In this document: positions 19,020 through 29,174 of the stretch, in pieces
Layout of the letters: the number at the start of each line of letters is the position of its first letter
How positions within the stretch are numbered: the first letter of the stretch is position 1
Source of the DNA: an uncultured Corynebacterium sp.
GTDB lineage: Bacteria > Actinomycetota > Actinomycetes > Mycobacteriales > Mycobacteriaceae
DNA length: 64,000 nucleotides
Assembly: GCA_943914355.1 (NCBI GenBank)
Contig: CALUBS010000006.1
Span: forward strand, 1 to 64,000
Reading direction: 5' to 3'
The notes under the pieces: generated by a model
What the model was told of the DNA's origin: nothing
Database searches by the model: none
Seen by the model: the letters and a program-made list of their open reading frames with translations, nothing else
Position numbers and translations under genes: made by a program

Positions 19020-19044
19020 TGAAGCCCTGTGTCTTGTCTTCATC
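19018..19044 (+). promoter_or_regulatory. Hairpin in the gap between ABC ATPase and permease genes
   Basis: GATGAAG (19018-19024, overlapping the ATPase stop) and CTTCATC (19038-19044) form a 7-bp stem with a 13-base loop in the 85-bp gap before the permease. No T-run follows, so it is more likely a differential-expression or mRNA-stability element than a terminator. Confidence 0.3.
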
Positions 19045-19104
19045 CTAGAATCACCAGTACCCGCACCCACCACAAGCGAATTTTCAAGGAATAGGCCCCC
19101 GATT

Positions 19105-19869
19105 ATGAGCACAACGTTTTCCCCCGGCACTTTCCGCCCGGCACCCAAGCGGGCGAGTGCGGGCGCCATCATCCTTGCCCAAGGCGGCATGGAAGCCAAG
19201 CTCATGCTGCGCCACGGCGAACAACAACTGCTTAGCATCGTTATCCCACTCGCCATCCTGATTGGGACCGCCCACCTGGAATCAACCACAGGCCATGGTC
19301 TGCACGAGGTTTTTCCCATGGTGCTTGCGGTAGCGGCGACATCGGCTGGCTTTACCGGGCAAGCCATCTCCCTGGCCTTTGACCGCCGCTACGGGGCTTT
19401 AAAGCGCACCGGCGCCTCCGGCGTACCGGCATGGGCGATTATCGGCGGCAAAATCATCGGCGTGTTGACGATGGTGGTATTCCAGATTCTCGTGCTCGGT
19501 GCCACTGCCTTTGCCTTGGGCCTGCGCATCAGTGTGCCCGGGATTCTGCTCATGATCGTCTCGCTCATATTTGGCGTCGCTGCCTTTACCGCCATGGGTT
19601 TGGTGCTAGGCGGCACCCTCAGCTCCGAAGCCGTACTCGCGCTAGCAAACCTCATTTGGTTCATCCTTCTGGCGATCGTCGGCTGGGCCCTATATTCTCA
19701 GGGCTTGGGGGATAATGGCCTGCTCAATATCGTGCCTACGGTGGCGCTTGCGGGCGCGCTTGCCGATGCCTCCAATTCCACCTTTCCCGGCATCGAACTC
19801 ATTTCCTTGACCGCGTGGCTGGCAGTGGCGTCGTATGCGGCCGTTCGTTGGTTCCGCTTCGACGGCTAA
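19105..19869 (+). CDS. ABC exporter permease (ABC-2 type)
   Basis: A 254-residue protein with six hydrophobic segments and the RRYGALKRTGASGVP loop typical of ABC-2 permeases of the DrrB group. It should form the membrane channel with the ATPase just upstream. AAGGA lies about 13 bases before the ATG. The substrate cannot be deduced. Its stop is 79 bases before the ctaA start. Confidence 0.8.
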   Translation: MSTTFSPGTFRPAPKRASAGAIILAQGGMEAKLMLRHGEQQLLSIVIPLAILIGTAHLESTTGHGLHEVFPMVLAVAATSAGFTGQAISLAFDRRYGALKRTGASGVPAWAIIGGKIIGVLTMVVFQILVLGATAFALGLRISVPGILLMIVSLIFGVAAFTAMGLVLGGTLSSEAVLALANLIWFILLAIVGWALYSQGLGDNGLLNIVPTVALAGALADASNSTFPGIELISLTAWLAVASYAAVRWFRFDG

Positions 19870-19948
19870 ATGTGAGTTATTACCAGATCCCTGCGAAATA
19901 GAGCCAAAGGTTTCGGTTCGCTACACACCCACTAGTAGGATGCACCTT

Positions 19949-20968
19949 GTGAATTACTGGACCAGAACTAAACGCTTTTTTAAAGAAGCCGTCCCCACCG
20001 TGGAGCAACAGCGCCTCATCGCGCTGATCCTGATCTTCTGCCAAGGCGGCATCACCGTATCTGGTTCCATTGTCCGCGTCACCGGCTCCGGCCTTGGCTG
20101 CCCCACATGGCCCCAGTGCCAGCCTGGTTCCCTGGTGCCGGTAGAAGGCGCAGCACCGGCAATCCACCAGGTCATCGAGTTTGGCAACCGCCTCCTCACC
20201 TTTGTTGATTCCGCCGCAGCCGGCGCGGCAGTAATCGCGATGTACATGGCGTGCCGCCGTCCTGAACTCAGGGTCTATGCCTGGCTCAACGTGGCCGGCA
20301 TCGTGCTGCAGGCCGTTATCGGCGGCATCTCCGTGCACCTGGATCTGCGCTGGTGGTCCGTAGCACTTCACTTCCTTCCCTCCATGGTGCTGGTATGGCT
20401 TGCCTGCATGTTGTACGCCCGCATTAAGGAACCCGATGATGGCACCGCACAGCCGCGGTTCCCGCAAGCGATTCGTATTCTCGCCGTCATCGCTACCATC
20501 GCCCTCTCGATCGTCCTGATTACCGGCACCATGGTGACCGGTTCCGGTGTGCACTCCGGTGACTCCGGGGTGGGAATGGAAGGCCGCTTGGATGTAGATA
20601 CCGAGTCCATGGCTATTGCCCACGCCATGTGCATGTATGTCTACCTCATCTTTACCGCCATTACCGTCTTCCTGCTGTACAAGCACCGCACGCCGCAGGA
20701 CACCAAGAAGGCTGGCTGGGTCCTTATCGTCTGCATCCTCATTCAGTGGGCCGTGGGCGTCTTGCAGTTCTATCTGGGCGTGCCGCGGTGGACGGTCCCC
20801 TTCCACATCGGTATGTCCGCCGTGGTCACCGGTTTTACCGCCCTGCTCTGGGCACATGGGCGCCACCGCGTCGGTGGCACTCCGAGCCTCATCTCAGGCT
20901 CGCCCCTCGGGGACGATAAATACGCCGTCCGCCAGCATGCATTAAATGAGGAACGCGCCGCCGTCTAA
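19949..20968 (+). CDS. ctaA: Heme A synthase
   Basis: About 339 residues, eight membrane segments in two similar four-helix halves. Conserved parts are VSGSIVRVTGSGLGCPTWPQ (with the paired Cys region of CtaA limited here to one Cys), the FGNR His/Glu stretch IHQVIEFGNRLLTF and, in the second half, an IAHAM and PFHIG histidine. It oxidises heme O to heme A for the aa3 oxidase. I prefer the GTG at 19949 with AGGA 8 bases upstream over the ATG at 19940. Faces ctaB across one gene. Confidence 0.9.
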   Translation: MNYWTRTKRFFKEAVPTVEQQRLIALILIFCQGGITVSGSIVRVTGSGLGCPTWPQCQPGSLVPVEGAAPAIHQVIEFGNRLLTFVDSAAAGAAVIAMYMACRRPELRVYAWLNVAGIVLQAVIGGISVHLDLRWWSVALHFLPSMVLVWLACMLYARIKEPDDGTAQPRFPQAIRILAVIATIALSIVLITGTMVTGSGVHSGDSGVGMEGRLDVDTESMAIAHAMCMYVYLIFTAITVFLLYKHRTPQDTKKAGWVLIVCILIQWAVGVLQFYLGVPRWTVPFHIGMSAVVTGFTALLWAHGRHRVGGTPSLISGSPLGDDKYAVRQHALNEERAAV

Positions 20969-21013
20969 GATTTAGACAGCACTATTTTTCTGCAGCTACT
21001 GGGCTTTGTGGGA

Positions 21014-21019
21014 TAGCAT
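21014..21019 (+). promoter_or_regulatory. -10 hexamer of a likely leaderless promoter for the quinone reductase
   Basis: TAGCAT (extended by GGA upstream) ends 6 bases before the ATG at 21026, so the transcript would begin at the start codon. No ribosome-binding sequence is present. The -35 region (TGCAGC near 20991) is weak. Confidence 0.45.
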
Positions 21020-21025
21020 GGCCGT

Positions 21026-21994
21026 ATGCATGCTATCCAGATCACAGAAACTGGCGGGCCGGAAGTCTTGCGCTACGCCGAGGTTCCTGCCCCCACGCCC
21101 ACTGAGGATGAAGTCTTAGTCGATGTCACCGTAGCGGGCGTGAACTATATCGATACCTACTACCGCGAGGGTATCTATAATGCTCAGACGCCTTTCATCC
21201 CTGGCTTTGAGGGAACGGGACGCGTTGTCCACGATCCCAAGGGAGAAATTGCGGAAGGCTCCCTGGTGGCATGGCACCACGCCTTTGGCTCCTATGCCGA
21301 GCAGGTTTGCGTCCCTCGAAATGGCCTTGTCGCCGTGCCGGATGATTTCCCCACCGAAATCGCGGCCTCGATGCTGCTGCAAGGCATGACCGCACACTTC
21401 CTGTCCCACGGCGTCTATGAACTGGGCGAAGGCGCTACCTGCCTTATTACCGCTGGTGCGGGTGGTGTGGGCCAACTGTTGACCCAAATGGCGTCCTCTT
21501 TGGGGGCAACGGTCTATACGGTCGTCTCCACCGATGAGAAGGAAGAGATTTCGTATAAGTGCGGCGCCGACCACGTCTTTCGCTACAGCGATGGCTTGGG
21601 CGAGCAGGTTCGCCGGTTTAATGGCGGCCGCGGCGTCGATGTGGTCTATGACGGCGTGGGCCAAGCCACCTTCTTCGAATCGCTCGAAGCCGTTCGCCCG
21701 CGCGGCACCGTCGCTCTCTTTGGTGCTGCCTCCGGCCCAGTTGAGCCCATCGACCCTCAGCTGCTCAATAAGCATGGCTCGATTTTCTTGACCCGGCCTT
21801 CGCTTGGAGCGTGGACGGCGCAAGAGGGCGAATTCCAGCTGCGCGCGCAAGCGGTGGTCCAGGCCGTGATGGATGGAGACCTCAAGTTCAACGTTTCGGC
21901 CTCCTACCCCTTAGAAGATGCAGAACAGGCCCACCGCGACCTACAATCGCGCAGCACCACCGGTTCCATTGTCCTGCGGGTAAAACAGGACTAG
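21026..21994 (+). CDS. qor: NADPH:quinone oxidoreductase, zinc-free MDR family
   Basis: A 322-residue medium-chain dehydrogenase/reductase without the zinc ligands. NADPH-binding motif AGAGGVG (about 147-153) and the N-terminal GVNYIDTYYREGIY match quinone oxidoreductases (QOR), which reduce quinones by one electron. Length is as expected. It lies between ctaA and ctaB in convergent orientation to ctaB, a position that I recall from C. glutamicum. Confidence 0.85.
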   Translation: MHAIQITETGGPEVLRYAEVPAPTPTEDEVLVDVTVAGVNYIDTYYREGIYNAQTPFIPGFEGTGRVVHDPKGEIAEGSLVAWHHAFGSYAEQVCVPRNGLVAVPDDFPTEIAASMLLQGMTAHFLSHGVYELGEGATCLITAGAGGVGQLLTQMASSLGATVYTVVSTDEKEEISYKCGADHVFRYSDGLGEQVRRFNGGRGVDVVYDGVGQATFFESLEAVRPRGTVALFGAASGPVEPIDPQLLNKHGSIFLTRPSLGAWTAQEGEFQLRAQAVVQAVMDGDLKFNVSASYPLEDAEQAHRDLQSRSTTGSIVLRVKQD

Positions 21995-22002
21995 GGCACA
22001 AA

Positions 22003-22029
22003 AAGCGCGGGCCACAAAGGCTCGCGCTT
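22003..22029 (-). terminator. Terminator between qor and ctaB
   Basis: AAGCGCGGGCC (22003-22013) and GGCTCGCGCTT (22019-22029) form an 11-bp stem with one G-U pair and a 5-base loop. On the minus strand the stem runs into TTTTTG, so it is best as the ctaB terminator; on the plus strand the same stem may stop qor transcripts less well. Confidence 0.75.
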
Positions 22030-22046
22030 CAGCGTGCTACTGGGTT

Positions 22047-22991
22047 CTAGAACAGGGTGGAGGACCAACCGAGCATCCGACCGATTGGTTCCCAGCCTAT
22101 GACGGCATCGATGGACAGTCCGATAAAGAGTACCGACAGGTAGTTATTTGAATAGATAAACAGGCGCATGGGTTTTACCTTTGCGCCTTTCTTTACGCCT
22201 TGGTGCAGGCGAATGGATAGCCACAAAAAGACCGCACCAGAAGTTACGGCGGCGACAAGGTAAATCCACGATGCCGCAGGGACGATCAGCAGCGTGACGA
22301 TGACGGTGCCGATGGAATACCACACGATTTGGCGCGTTACCTCTTGCTCCGTCGCCACGACCGGCAACATCGGGACGCCGGCCTTGCGGTAATCTTCCTT
22401 ATACTTCATGGCCAAGGCCCACGTATGTGGCGGAGTCCAGAAAAAGATAATGAGGAATAGGACTATTGCCTGCCACCAGCGGTCGGGCTCGCCTGCTGGC
22501 GCGTTATCACGAATCACGGCCCAGCCCACCATGGCCGGCATACATCCTGCTAAACCGCCCCACACGATGTTTTGGGCATTGCGCATCTTCAAAAACTTGG
22601 TATAGACGAAGACGTAAAAGAAGTTCGTGAGGATGACGAAGAACGCCGCCAACCAAGAATTTGCGAGGATTCCCAGCCAGAGCACCGAAACCACGAGCAT
22701 GATCCAAGCAAAGATCGCCGCGTTCCGCTTAGAAATCGTGGCGCGCACTAGTGGCCGCGCGCGGGTGCGTTGCATCTTTTGGTCAATTTCATAATCGACC
22801 ACATTATTAAAGGTATGGGCGGCCGCAGCGCCCATCCATCCGCCGAAAATGGTGGAAATGATGAGCCAGATATTCTCAGAAACCGCCTCAACGCCCCGTT
22901 GTGCTTGGAGCATCGCCGGAATTGCGGCCACGAGGAGGAGTTCAATAATCCTCGGCTTCGTTAGCGCAAAATAGGCCTTGATGGTCTCCAA
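22047..22991 (-). CDS. ctaB: Protoheme IX farnesyltransferase (heme O synthase)
   Basis: A 314-residue UbiA-family membrane prenyltransferase with about nine helices. The allylic diphosphate-binding motif [19 protein letters not shown] (D-x3-D) is near residues 64-82 and the second Asp-rich loop in [20 protein letters not shown]. It adds a farnesyl group to heme b, giving heme O for CtaA. Translation appears to begin at a TTG at 22991 ([14 protein letters not shown]) with GGAGG six bases upstream, an uncommon start. Confidence 0.93.
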   Translation of the reverse strand: METIKAYFALTKPRIIELLLVAAIPAMLQAQRGVEAVSENIWLIISTIFGGWMGAAAAHTFNNVVDYEIDQKMQRTRARPLVRATISKRNAAIFAWIMLVVSVLWLGILANSWLAAFFVILTNFFYVFVYTKFLKMRNAQNIVWGGLAGCMPAMVGWAVIRDNAPAGEPDRWWQAIVLFLIIFFWTPPHTWALAMKYKEDYRKAGVPMLPVVATEQEVTRQIVWYSIGTVIVTLLIVPAASWIYLVAAVTSGAVFLWLSIRLHQGVKKGAKVKPMRLFIYSNNYLSVLFIGLSIDAVIGWEPIGRMLGWSSTLF

Positions 22992-23319
22992 GGAATTCCT
23001 CCACTATCTGAACAGACGTTGATCTACAGCACACACGCTACACAGTGCGGTATGCCCACGGTGTAGTGGTCGCACACCCCGGCACAAAAGTTCCGGAGAA
23101 TTAATTCACACTATGGCTTACATTTAAAATGCGCTACACATGGATCGTATCAATGCAGCGGAAATGCAGAGAGTAACTAATGCTATGCCGTACACCGCTT
23201 AGCCATGCCAGCTTACCGGTTACCCGCAGCTTTCAATAATTCCGCACCACCATCAAAAAAGTAACTAGACTGTGTGGAGTTCAGTAATTAACGCCTAGAG
23301 TTAAGCGAGGCCTTATACC
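22992..23319. other. Divergent regulatory region, ctaB / tkt (328 bp)
   Basis: No gene is seen. A likely tkt -10, TAGACT, lies at about 23266-23271, which gives a leader of about 40 bases before the GTG at 23320; its -35 is poor. AT-rich sequence around 23110-23135 (CTTACATTTAAAATG) is the best candidate promoter zone for ctaB or an extra tkt promoter. I see no canonical TGTGA-N6-TCACA GlxR box. Confidence 0.4.
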
Positions 23320-25428
23320 GTGTCGAAAGATAATTTGTCCCCGGACCTGCAAGCTATGGTCGAGCGCCGTTATCCGGACGACTGGACAGAGACCGATACT
23401 CGCGCGGTCGACACCGTGCGCGTCCTTGCTGCCGATGCCGTCCAGAATTGCGGCTCCGGGCACCCAGGCACGGCGATGTCCTTGGCTCCCCTCGCCTATA
23501 CGCTTTACCAGCGCGTCATCAATCACGACCCCAACGACGTGAATTGGGCGGGCCGCGACCGCTTCGTGCTGTCTGTCGGACACTCGTCCCTGACCCTGTA
23601 CATTCAGCTTTTCTTGGGTGGTTTCGGCTTGGAGATGAAAGATCTCCAGCAGCTACGCACCTGGGGCTCGCTTACCCCTGGCCACCCTGAGGTGCACCAC
23701 ACCGACGGCGTGGAGATCACCACCGGCCCCCTCGGCCAGGGCCTGGCATCATCGGTGGGCATGGCCATGGCCGCCCGCAAAGAGCGCGGCCTCTTCGATC
23801 CTGAGGCACCAGCTGGTCAATCCCCGTTTGATCACTACGTCTATACCATTGCCTCCGATGGTGACCTGCAGGAAGGCGTTACCGCAGAGGCATCGTCCCT
23901 GGCCGGCACCCAGAAGCTGGGCAACCTGATCGTTTTCTGGGATGATAACCGGATTTCCATCGAGGATGACACCAATATCGCCTTCAACGAGGACGTCGCC
24001 GGGCGATATGAGGCATACGGCTGGCACGTCCAGACGGTTGAATCCGGCGAGGACGTCGTCGCCATTGAAGAGGCAGTGCGCAATGCCCAGCAGGAAACGG
24101 AGCGCCCCTCCTTCATCCGCGTTAAGACGGTGATTGGTTACCCTGCCCCCACCAAGATGAACACCGGTGGCGTGCACGGCGCCGCGCTTGGCGATGACGA
24201 AGTTGCCGCCACCAAGGAAGTGCTCGGCTTCGATCCAGAAAAAACCTTCCACATCGATGAAGAGGTCTTGGCTCACACCCGCAAGCTGGGTGAACGCGGT
24301 GCCGAAAAGCACGCGCAGTGGCAAGAGAAGTTCGACGCGTGGGCGGCGGACAACGCCGAGAATAAGGCGCTCTTTGACCGCATGAGCGCCCGCGCATTGC
24401 CAGAGAACTTCGACGCCGAACTCCCTGTATGGGAGCCAGGGGATGCGATTGCCACCCGTAAGGCCTCCGAAGCGACCATCCAAGCGCTGGCCGCCGCCTT
24501 GCCAGAAATGTGGGGCGGATCGGCCGACCTGGCGGGGTCCAATAACACCGTGATTAAGGGCGCGGATTCCTTCGGCCCTGAAAACATCACCACCAATAAG
24601 TGGTCCGCTCAGCCTTATGGCCGCAACCTCCACTTTGGCATCCGCGAGCACGCGATGTCCGCCATCATGAACGGCATCGCTCTCCACGGAAATACCCGCG
24701 TATATGGCGGTACCTTCCTGATCTTCTCCGAGTATCAGTACCCTGCCGTGCGCCTCGGCTCGCTGATGTCTACCGATACCTACTACGTGTGGACGCACGA
24801 TTCTATTGGCTTGGGCGAGGACGGCCCAACCCACCAGCCAGTAGAAACCCTGTCAGCGTTGCGCGCCATTCCGAACCTGTCTGTAATCCGCCCTGCCGAT
24901 GCCAATGAAACCGCGCAGGCCTGGGCCGCAGCGATGGAATACAAGGCTGCACCGAAGGGCTTTGCGCTTAGCCGCCAGAATCTTCCCATCTTGGACGGCA
25001 CCAAGGAAAAGGCACGCGATGGCGTTCGCCGCGGTGCCTACACCTTGGTCGAAGGTTCTAAGGATGAGCCAGATGTCATCTTGCTGGCCACTGGCTCGGA
25101 GGTACAGCTCGCGGTGGAGGCAGCCAACCAGCTCGAAAGCGAAGGCACGTCCGCTCGCGTGGTATCTGCTCCGTGCCTGGAGTGGTTCGACGAGCAGGAT
25201 GCAGAATACCGCGAATCGGTCCTGCCCAGCAGCGTGAAAGCCCGCGTTTCCGTCGAAGCTGGCCTCGCCATGTCGTGGCACAAATACACCGGTACTTTTG
25301 GCCGCAATGTCTCCCTAGAGCACTACGGCGCTTCTGCTCCCGGCGATGAGCTCTTCGAAAAGTTTGGCTTCACCTCTGCTGCAGTTGCCGATGCCGCACG
25401 CGAGAGCATCGCCGAAACGCAGCGCTAA
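23320..25428 (+). CDS. tkt: Transketolase
   Basis: A 702-residue thiamine-diphosphate enzyme of the pentose phosphate pathway. The N-terminal ThDP domain has the SGHPGTAMS and GDGDLQEGV-28-DDNRIS motifs; the middle domain has FGIREHAMSAIMNG with the catalytic Glu; the C-terminal domain starts near 570. Start is GTG with GCGAGG about 9 bases upstream. First gene of the tkt-tal-zwf-opcA-pgl block that makes NADPH and pentoses. Confidence 0.96.
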   Translation: MSKDNLSPDLQAMVERRYPDDWTETDTRAVDTVRVLAADAVQNCGSGHPGTAMSLAPLAYTLYQRVINHDPNDVNWAGRDRFVLSVGHSSLTLYIQLFLGGFGLEMKDLQQLRTWGSLTPGHPEVHHTDGVEITTGPLGQGLASSVGMAMAARKERGLFDPEAPAGQSPFDHYVYTIASDGDLQEGVTAEASSLAGTQKLGNLIVFWDDNRISIEDDTNIAFNEDVAGRYEAYGWHVQTVESGEDVVAIEEAVRNAQQETERPSFIRVKTVIGYPAPTKMNTGGVHGAALGDDEVAATKEVLGFDPEKTFHIDEEVLAHTRKLGERGAEKHAQWQEKFDAWAADNAENKALFDRMSARALPENFDAELPVWEPGDAIATRKASEATIQALAAALPEMWGGSADLAGSNNTVIKGADSFGPENITTNKWSAQPYGRNLHFGIREHAMSAIMNGIALHGNTRVYGGTFLIFSEYQYPAVRLGSLMSTDTYYVWTHDSIGLGEDGPTHQPVETLSALRAIPNLSVIRPADANETAQAWAAAMEYKAAPKGFALSRQNLPILDGTKEKARDGVRRGAYTLVEGSKDEPDVILLATGSEVQLAVEAANQLESEGTSARVVSAPCLEWFDEQDAEYRESVLPSSVKARVSVEAGLAMSWHKYTGTFGRNVSLEHYGASAPGDELFEKFGFTSAAVADAARESIAETQR

Positions 25429-25459
25429 GCCCACCTCACCGACGCTTAAAGGAATGACT

Positions 25460-26545
25460 ATGAACAACATTTCTGAACTTGCCCAATTAGGTACCTCCAC
25501 GTGGCTCGATGATCTCTCGCGCCAGCGTTTGGAGTCTGGAAACTTAAAAGAGATTATTTCCTCCAAGTCCATCGTGGGTGTGACGACCAACCCGGCCATC
25601 TTCGCCACCGCTATGACTAGTGGCACAGCCTATGACGCGGACTTGGCTGCATTGAAGGAGAAGGGTGCTTCGGCCGATGAGGCCGTCTACTCCCTGGCCA
25701 TTACGGACGTGCAAAACGCCTGTGACCTTTTCGCCGATATTTACGCCGAGACCGACGGCCAGGATGGCCGCGTATCCATCGAGGTGGATCCGCGCATCTC
25801 TGACGATGCAGCGGCAACCCTCAAGCAGGCCCGCGAACTGTGGGACAAGGTGGACCGCCCCAATGCGATGATCAAGATCCCGGCTACCAAGGGCTCCCTT
25901 CCCGCAATCGAGGATGCCCTCGCAGATGGAATCAGCGTCAATGTCACCTTGATCTTTTCGGTGTCTCGCTACCGCGAGGTCATCTCCGCATTCCAGGCTG
26001 GGCTCAAGCGCGCGGCCGAGGGTGGCAAGGACGTCACCAAGATTCATTCGGTCGCATCCTTCTTCGTCTCCCGCCTGGATACGGAAGTTGATAAGCGCTT
26101 AGAAGCTATCGGTTCCGAAGAAGCCCTGTCCCTGCGCGGCAAGGCCGGTGTCGCTAATGCGCAGCGTGCCTACGCCCTCTTCCAACAAGAATTGCTCGGT
26201 GACAACGGCCTCCCAGAAGGCGCTCCCGTACAGCGACCACTGTGGGCTTCCACCGGCGTGAAAAACCCTGATTACCCAGCAACGCTGTACGTGACCGAGC
26301 TGGCTGGGCCGCACACGGTCAATACCATGCCGGAAAAGACCATTGATGCGGTCCTGCAGGAAGGTGGCCTCCACGGCGACACCCTGTCCACGGCCGGCGA
26401 AGAAGCCGAGAAGGTCTTCTCCCAGCTCGAATCGGTGGGCATTGACCTAGAAGATGTCTTCGTGGTCCTTGAGCGCGAAGGCGTCGACAAGTTCGTCGCC
26501 GCGTGGAATGACCTCCTTGATTCCCTCAAACAGCGACTCGCGTAA
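25460..26545 (+). CDS. tal: Transaldolase
   Basis: About 361 residues, the long actinobacterial transaldolase class. The Schiff-base lysine is Lys139 in NAMIKIPAT, and VTTNPAIF (41-48) is the N-terminal signature. AAAGGA lies seven bases before the ATG at 25460; another ATG at 25454 is too close to it, and the open frame back to 25346 overlaps tkt. Follows tkt by 31 bases and interconverts C3, C4, C6 and C7 sugar phosphates. Confidence 0.95.
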   Translation: MNNISELAQLGTSTWLDDLSRQRLESGNLKEIISSKSIVGVTTNPAIFATAMTSGTAYDADLAALKEKGASADEAVYSLAITDVQNACDLFADIYAETDGQDGRVSIEVDPRISDDAAATLKQARELWDKVDRPNAMIKIPATKGSLPAIEDALADGISVNVTLIFSVSRYREVISAFQAGLKRAAEGGKDVTKIHSVASFFVSRLDTEVDKRLEAIGSEEALSLRGKAGVANAQRAYALFQQELLGDNGLPEGAPVQRPLWASTGVKNPDYPATLYVTELAGPHTVNTMPEKTIDAVLQEGGLHGDTLSTAGEEAEKVFSQLESVGIDLEDVFVVLEREGVDKFVAAWNDLLDSLKQRLA

Positions 26546-26563
26546 ACTACGACCGTGGTCTTA

Positions 26564-26587
26564 GCCCCGCCGGAAAGCCGGCGGGGC
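26564..26587 (+). terminator. GC-rich hairpin between tal and zwf
   Basis: GCCCCGCCGG (26564-26573) and CCGGCGGGGC (26578-26587) make a perfect 10-bp stem with an AAAG loop. Only ATT follows, so termination may be partial, allowing some read-through into zwf. Confidence 0.65.
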
Positions 26588-26644
26588 ATTATGCCGCCAC
26601 TAGTTGAAAGACTACTTAGCTTTTCCCTCCAGGAAGGATAATCC

Positions 26645-28177
26645 GTGACGGACTCAGCCGCTTGGGTCAATCCCTTGCGTAATGCCGCCGATAAACGATT
26701 GCCACGCATCGCGGGCCCCGCGGGCATGGTCATCTTTGGTGTAACCGGCGATTTAGCTTTCAAAAAGCTCTTGCCGGCCATCTATGACCTTGCCAGCCGC
26801 GGTCTCTTGCCCGCGGGATTCACGCTCGTCGGCTATGGCCGCAGAGACTGGGATAACGCGGACTTCTGCGATTATTTCCGCAGCGCGGTAGAAGCCGGTG
26901 CCCGCACTGACTTTAACCACGACGTCTGGGAGCACTTATCCCAAGGAATCGAGTTCGTGCAAGGATCCTTTGATGATGAGGGCTTCGACAGGCTTTCTGC
27001 ACGGTTGGCCGAGCTGGATAAGGCCAGGGGCACGGGAAGCAACTGGGCATACTACCTTTCGGTGCCGCCAGAGTTCTTCTCCGATATCTGCCACCAATTG
27101 GAACGCGTGGGCATGGCCAATTCCATGGAGGATTCGTGGCGCCGCGTGATCATCGAAAAGCCCTTTGGACATGACCAGGAATCCGCGCGCGAACTCAATG
27201 AAATCGTCAACGCGGTCTTCCCCGAATCGGCCGTCTTCCGCATCGATCACTACCTGGGCAAAGAGACCGTGCAAAATATTATGGCGCTGCGGTTTGCCAA
27301 CCAGATCTTTGAGCCGATGTGGAACGCGCACTATATCGATCACGTGCAAATTACCATGGCCGAAGATATCGGCCTCGGCGGCCGCGCTGGCTATTATGAC
27401 GGAATCGGCGCTGCACGCGACGTTATTCAAAACCACCTCCTGCAGCTGCTCGCCCTCGTCGCAATGGAGGAGCCCTCTTCCTTCGAGCCGGAGGCGCTGC
27501 GCGCCGAAAAGGTCAAGGTGCTGCGCGCCACGCAGCCAGTGCATCCGCTGAATAAAACCACCGCTCGTGGCCAGTACACCGCCGGCTGGCAGGGCTCGGA
27601 ATACGTGAAGGGCTTACGCGAGGAGGAAGGCTTCGATCCCGCCTCCACTACCGAGACGTACGCGGCATGTACGCTGGAGGTCAATTCGCGGCGCTGGGGT
27701 GGCGTGCCGTTCTACCTGCGCACGGGAAAGCGGCTGGGGCGCCGCGTTACCGAGATTGCCTTGGTCTTCAAGGCCGCGCCGAACCAGCCCTTTGTCGATG
27801 GCGAAACCGATGCCCTTGGCCAAAATGCGGTGGTTATCCGCGTTCAACCAGATGAGGGCGTCACCATGCGCTTTGGCTCAAAGGTGCCAGGCTCCACCAT
27901 GGAGGTGCGCGATGTGAACATGGACTTTGCCTATGCCGAGGCATTCACCGAGGAATCCCCCGAGGCCTATGAGCGCCTCATCTTGGATGCCCTCCTCGAT
28001 GAATCATCCCTGTTCCCCACCAATGAAGAAGTCGAACTATCGTGGTCGATTTTGGATCCGATCATCGATTACTGGTCCAAGCATGGTGAGCCCGAAGATT
28101 ATAAGGCGGGCACATGGGGGCCCACCTCAGCCGATAAGATGCTGCGCCGCCGGGGTCACTCCTGGCGCCGCCCGTAG
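26645..28177 (+). CDS. zwf: Glucose-6-phosphate 1-dehydrogenase
   Basis: A 510-residue enzyme that commits glucose-6-phosphate to the oxidative pentose pathway and makes NADPH. The nucleotide-binding motif GVTGDLA is near residue 34 and the active site RIDHYLGKE (catalytic His in the motif) near 200. Start is GTG with AGGAAGG upstream. In corynebacteria the active enzyme is a complex with OpcA, the next gene, 14 bases downstream. Confidence 0.96.
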   Translation: MTDSAAWVNPLRNAADKRLPRIAGPAGMVIFGVTGDLAFKKLLPAIYDLASRGLLPAGFTLVGYGRRDWDNADFCDYFRSAVEAGARTDFNHDVWEHLSQGIEFVQGSFDDEGFDRLSARLAELDKARGTGSNWAYYLSVPPEFFSDICHQLERVGMANSMEDSWRRVIIEKPFGHDQESARELNEIVNAVFPESAVFRIDHYLGKETVQNIMALRFANQIFEPMWNAHYIDHVQITMAEDIGLGGRAGYYDGIGAARDVIQNHLLQLLALVAMEEPSSFEPEALRAEKVKVLRATQPVHPLNKTTARGQYTAGWQGSEYVKGLREEEGFDPASTTETYAACTLEVNSRRWGGVPFYLRTGKRLGRRVTEIALVFKAAPNQPFVDGETDALGQNAVVIRVQPDEGVTMRFGSKVPGSTMEVRDVNMDFAYAEAFTEESPEAYERLILDALLDESSLFPTNEEVELSWSILDPIIDYWSKHGEPEDYKAGTWGPTSADKMLRRRGHSWRRP

Positions 28178-28191
28178 AAGGGATGTAGTCA

Positions 28192-29127
28192 ATGATTATT
28201 CCATTGCCTAATACCACCACTGGTGAAATTGCCAAGAAGCTTGTCGATGCCCAGGAGCACTACACCCGCACCACGGGCCGCGTGCTCACCTTAATCGTGG
28301 AGGCACAAGAAGGCGACGATCTGGAACAAATTCTTGCCTCTGTGCGCGATGCCTCTCATGAGCACCCCTCCCGCGTGCTCGTCGTGGTCCCCGGTGACCC
28401 GAATTCTGATACCCAGCTCGATGCCCAGCTCCGCGTCGGTGGCGAAGCCGGTGCCTCCGAGACCGTCGTCATGCAATTGCACGGGGCACTCGCGGATCAA
28501 GCCGAGTCCGTGCTCACCCCGCTCTTGCTGCCGGATACCCCACTGGTCGCATGGTGGCCCAACGTGTGCCCCCAGGTGCCGTCAAAAAGCCCCGTGGGCA
28601 AATTGGCCCAGCGCCGCATCACCAATGTGGCCCATAAAGGTACCGTGGGCGAGCAGGATCTGCGCGCGCTTTCTGATGGCTACTCCCCCGGCGATTCCGA
28701 TATGTCCTGGGCCTCCATCACGCTGTGGCGCGGGGTCGTCGCATCGGCGCTCGATCACCATCCCCATGAAAAGGTGCTATCGGTAGAGGTCGCCGGCCCT
28801 GCCGGGCATCCGGCGCCTAACTTCGCGGCGGGTTGGTTGCTTGACCGCCTCAGCGTCCCAGTACAGCGCACGGCCGAGGAAGCAAATAATGACTATTTCC
28901 CGGTTACCCACCTGCGCTTTAACCGGGAATCGACCCACGTAGATGTGGATGTCGTCGATGAGCGCACTGTGCGAGTGCGCGTACCGGGTACCCCAGACTC
29001 GCTAGTCAGTTTGAGCCCGCGCACGCAAACCGAAATCCTCTCTGAGGAATTACGACACCTCGATGCCGATAAAACTTATGCCCAAGCACTACGTGCTCTG
29101 GGAGAAGTAGACTACAGTAAGCTTTAA
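28192..29127 (+). CDS. opcA: OpcA, glucose-6-phosphate dehydrogenase assembly subunit
   Basis: A 311-residue actinobacterial OpcA protein, known to be required for full G6PDH activity and to bind Zwf. Recognisable parts are PLLLPDTPLVAWWP, and the C-terminal LSPRTQTEILSEELRHLDAD. No catalytic motif is expected. GAAGGGATG lies before the ATG, and the spacing to zwf indicates one transcript. Confidence 0.92.
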   Translation: MIIPLPNTTTGEIAKKLVDAQEHYTRTTGRVLTLIVEAQEGDDLEQILASVRDASHEHPSRVLVVVPGDPNSDTQLDAQLRVGGEAGASETVVMQLHGALADQAESVLTPLLLPDTPLVAWWPNVCPQVPSKSPVGKLAQRRITNVAHKGTVGEQDLRALSDGYSPGDSDMSWASITLWRGVVASALDHHPHEKVLSVEVAGPAGHPAPNFAAGWLLDRLSVPVQRTAEEANNDYFPVTHLRFNRESTHVDVDVVDERTVRVRVPGTPDSLVSLSPRTQTEILSEELRHLDADKTYAQALRALGEVDYSKL

Positions 29128-29174
29128 CAGCGCACTTGTTTATACCGATTCTTTGCAAAGGATTCTGATACCGA

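Noticed and set aside
22992..23319. tRNA or small RNA gene in the ctaB/tkt gap
   Set aside because: No cloverleaf, CCA end or convincing stem-loop was found; promoter sequence for two divergent genes is enough to explain the length.
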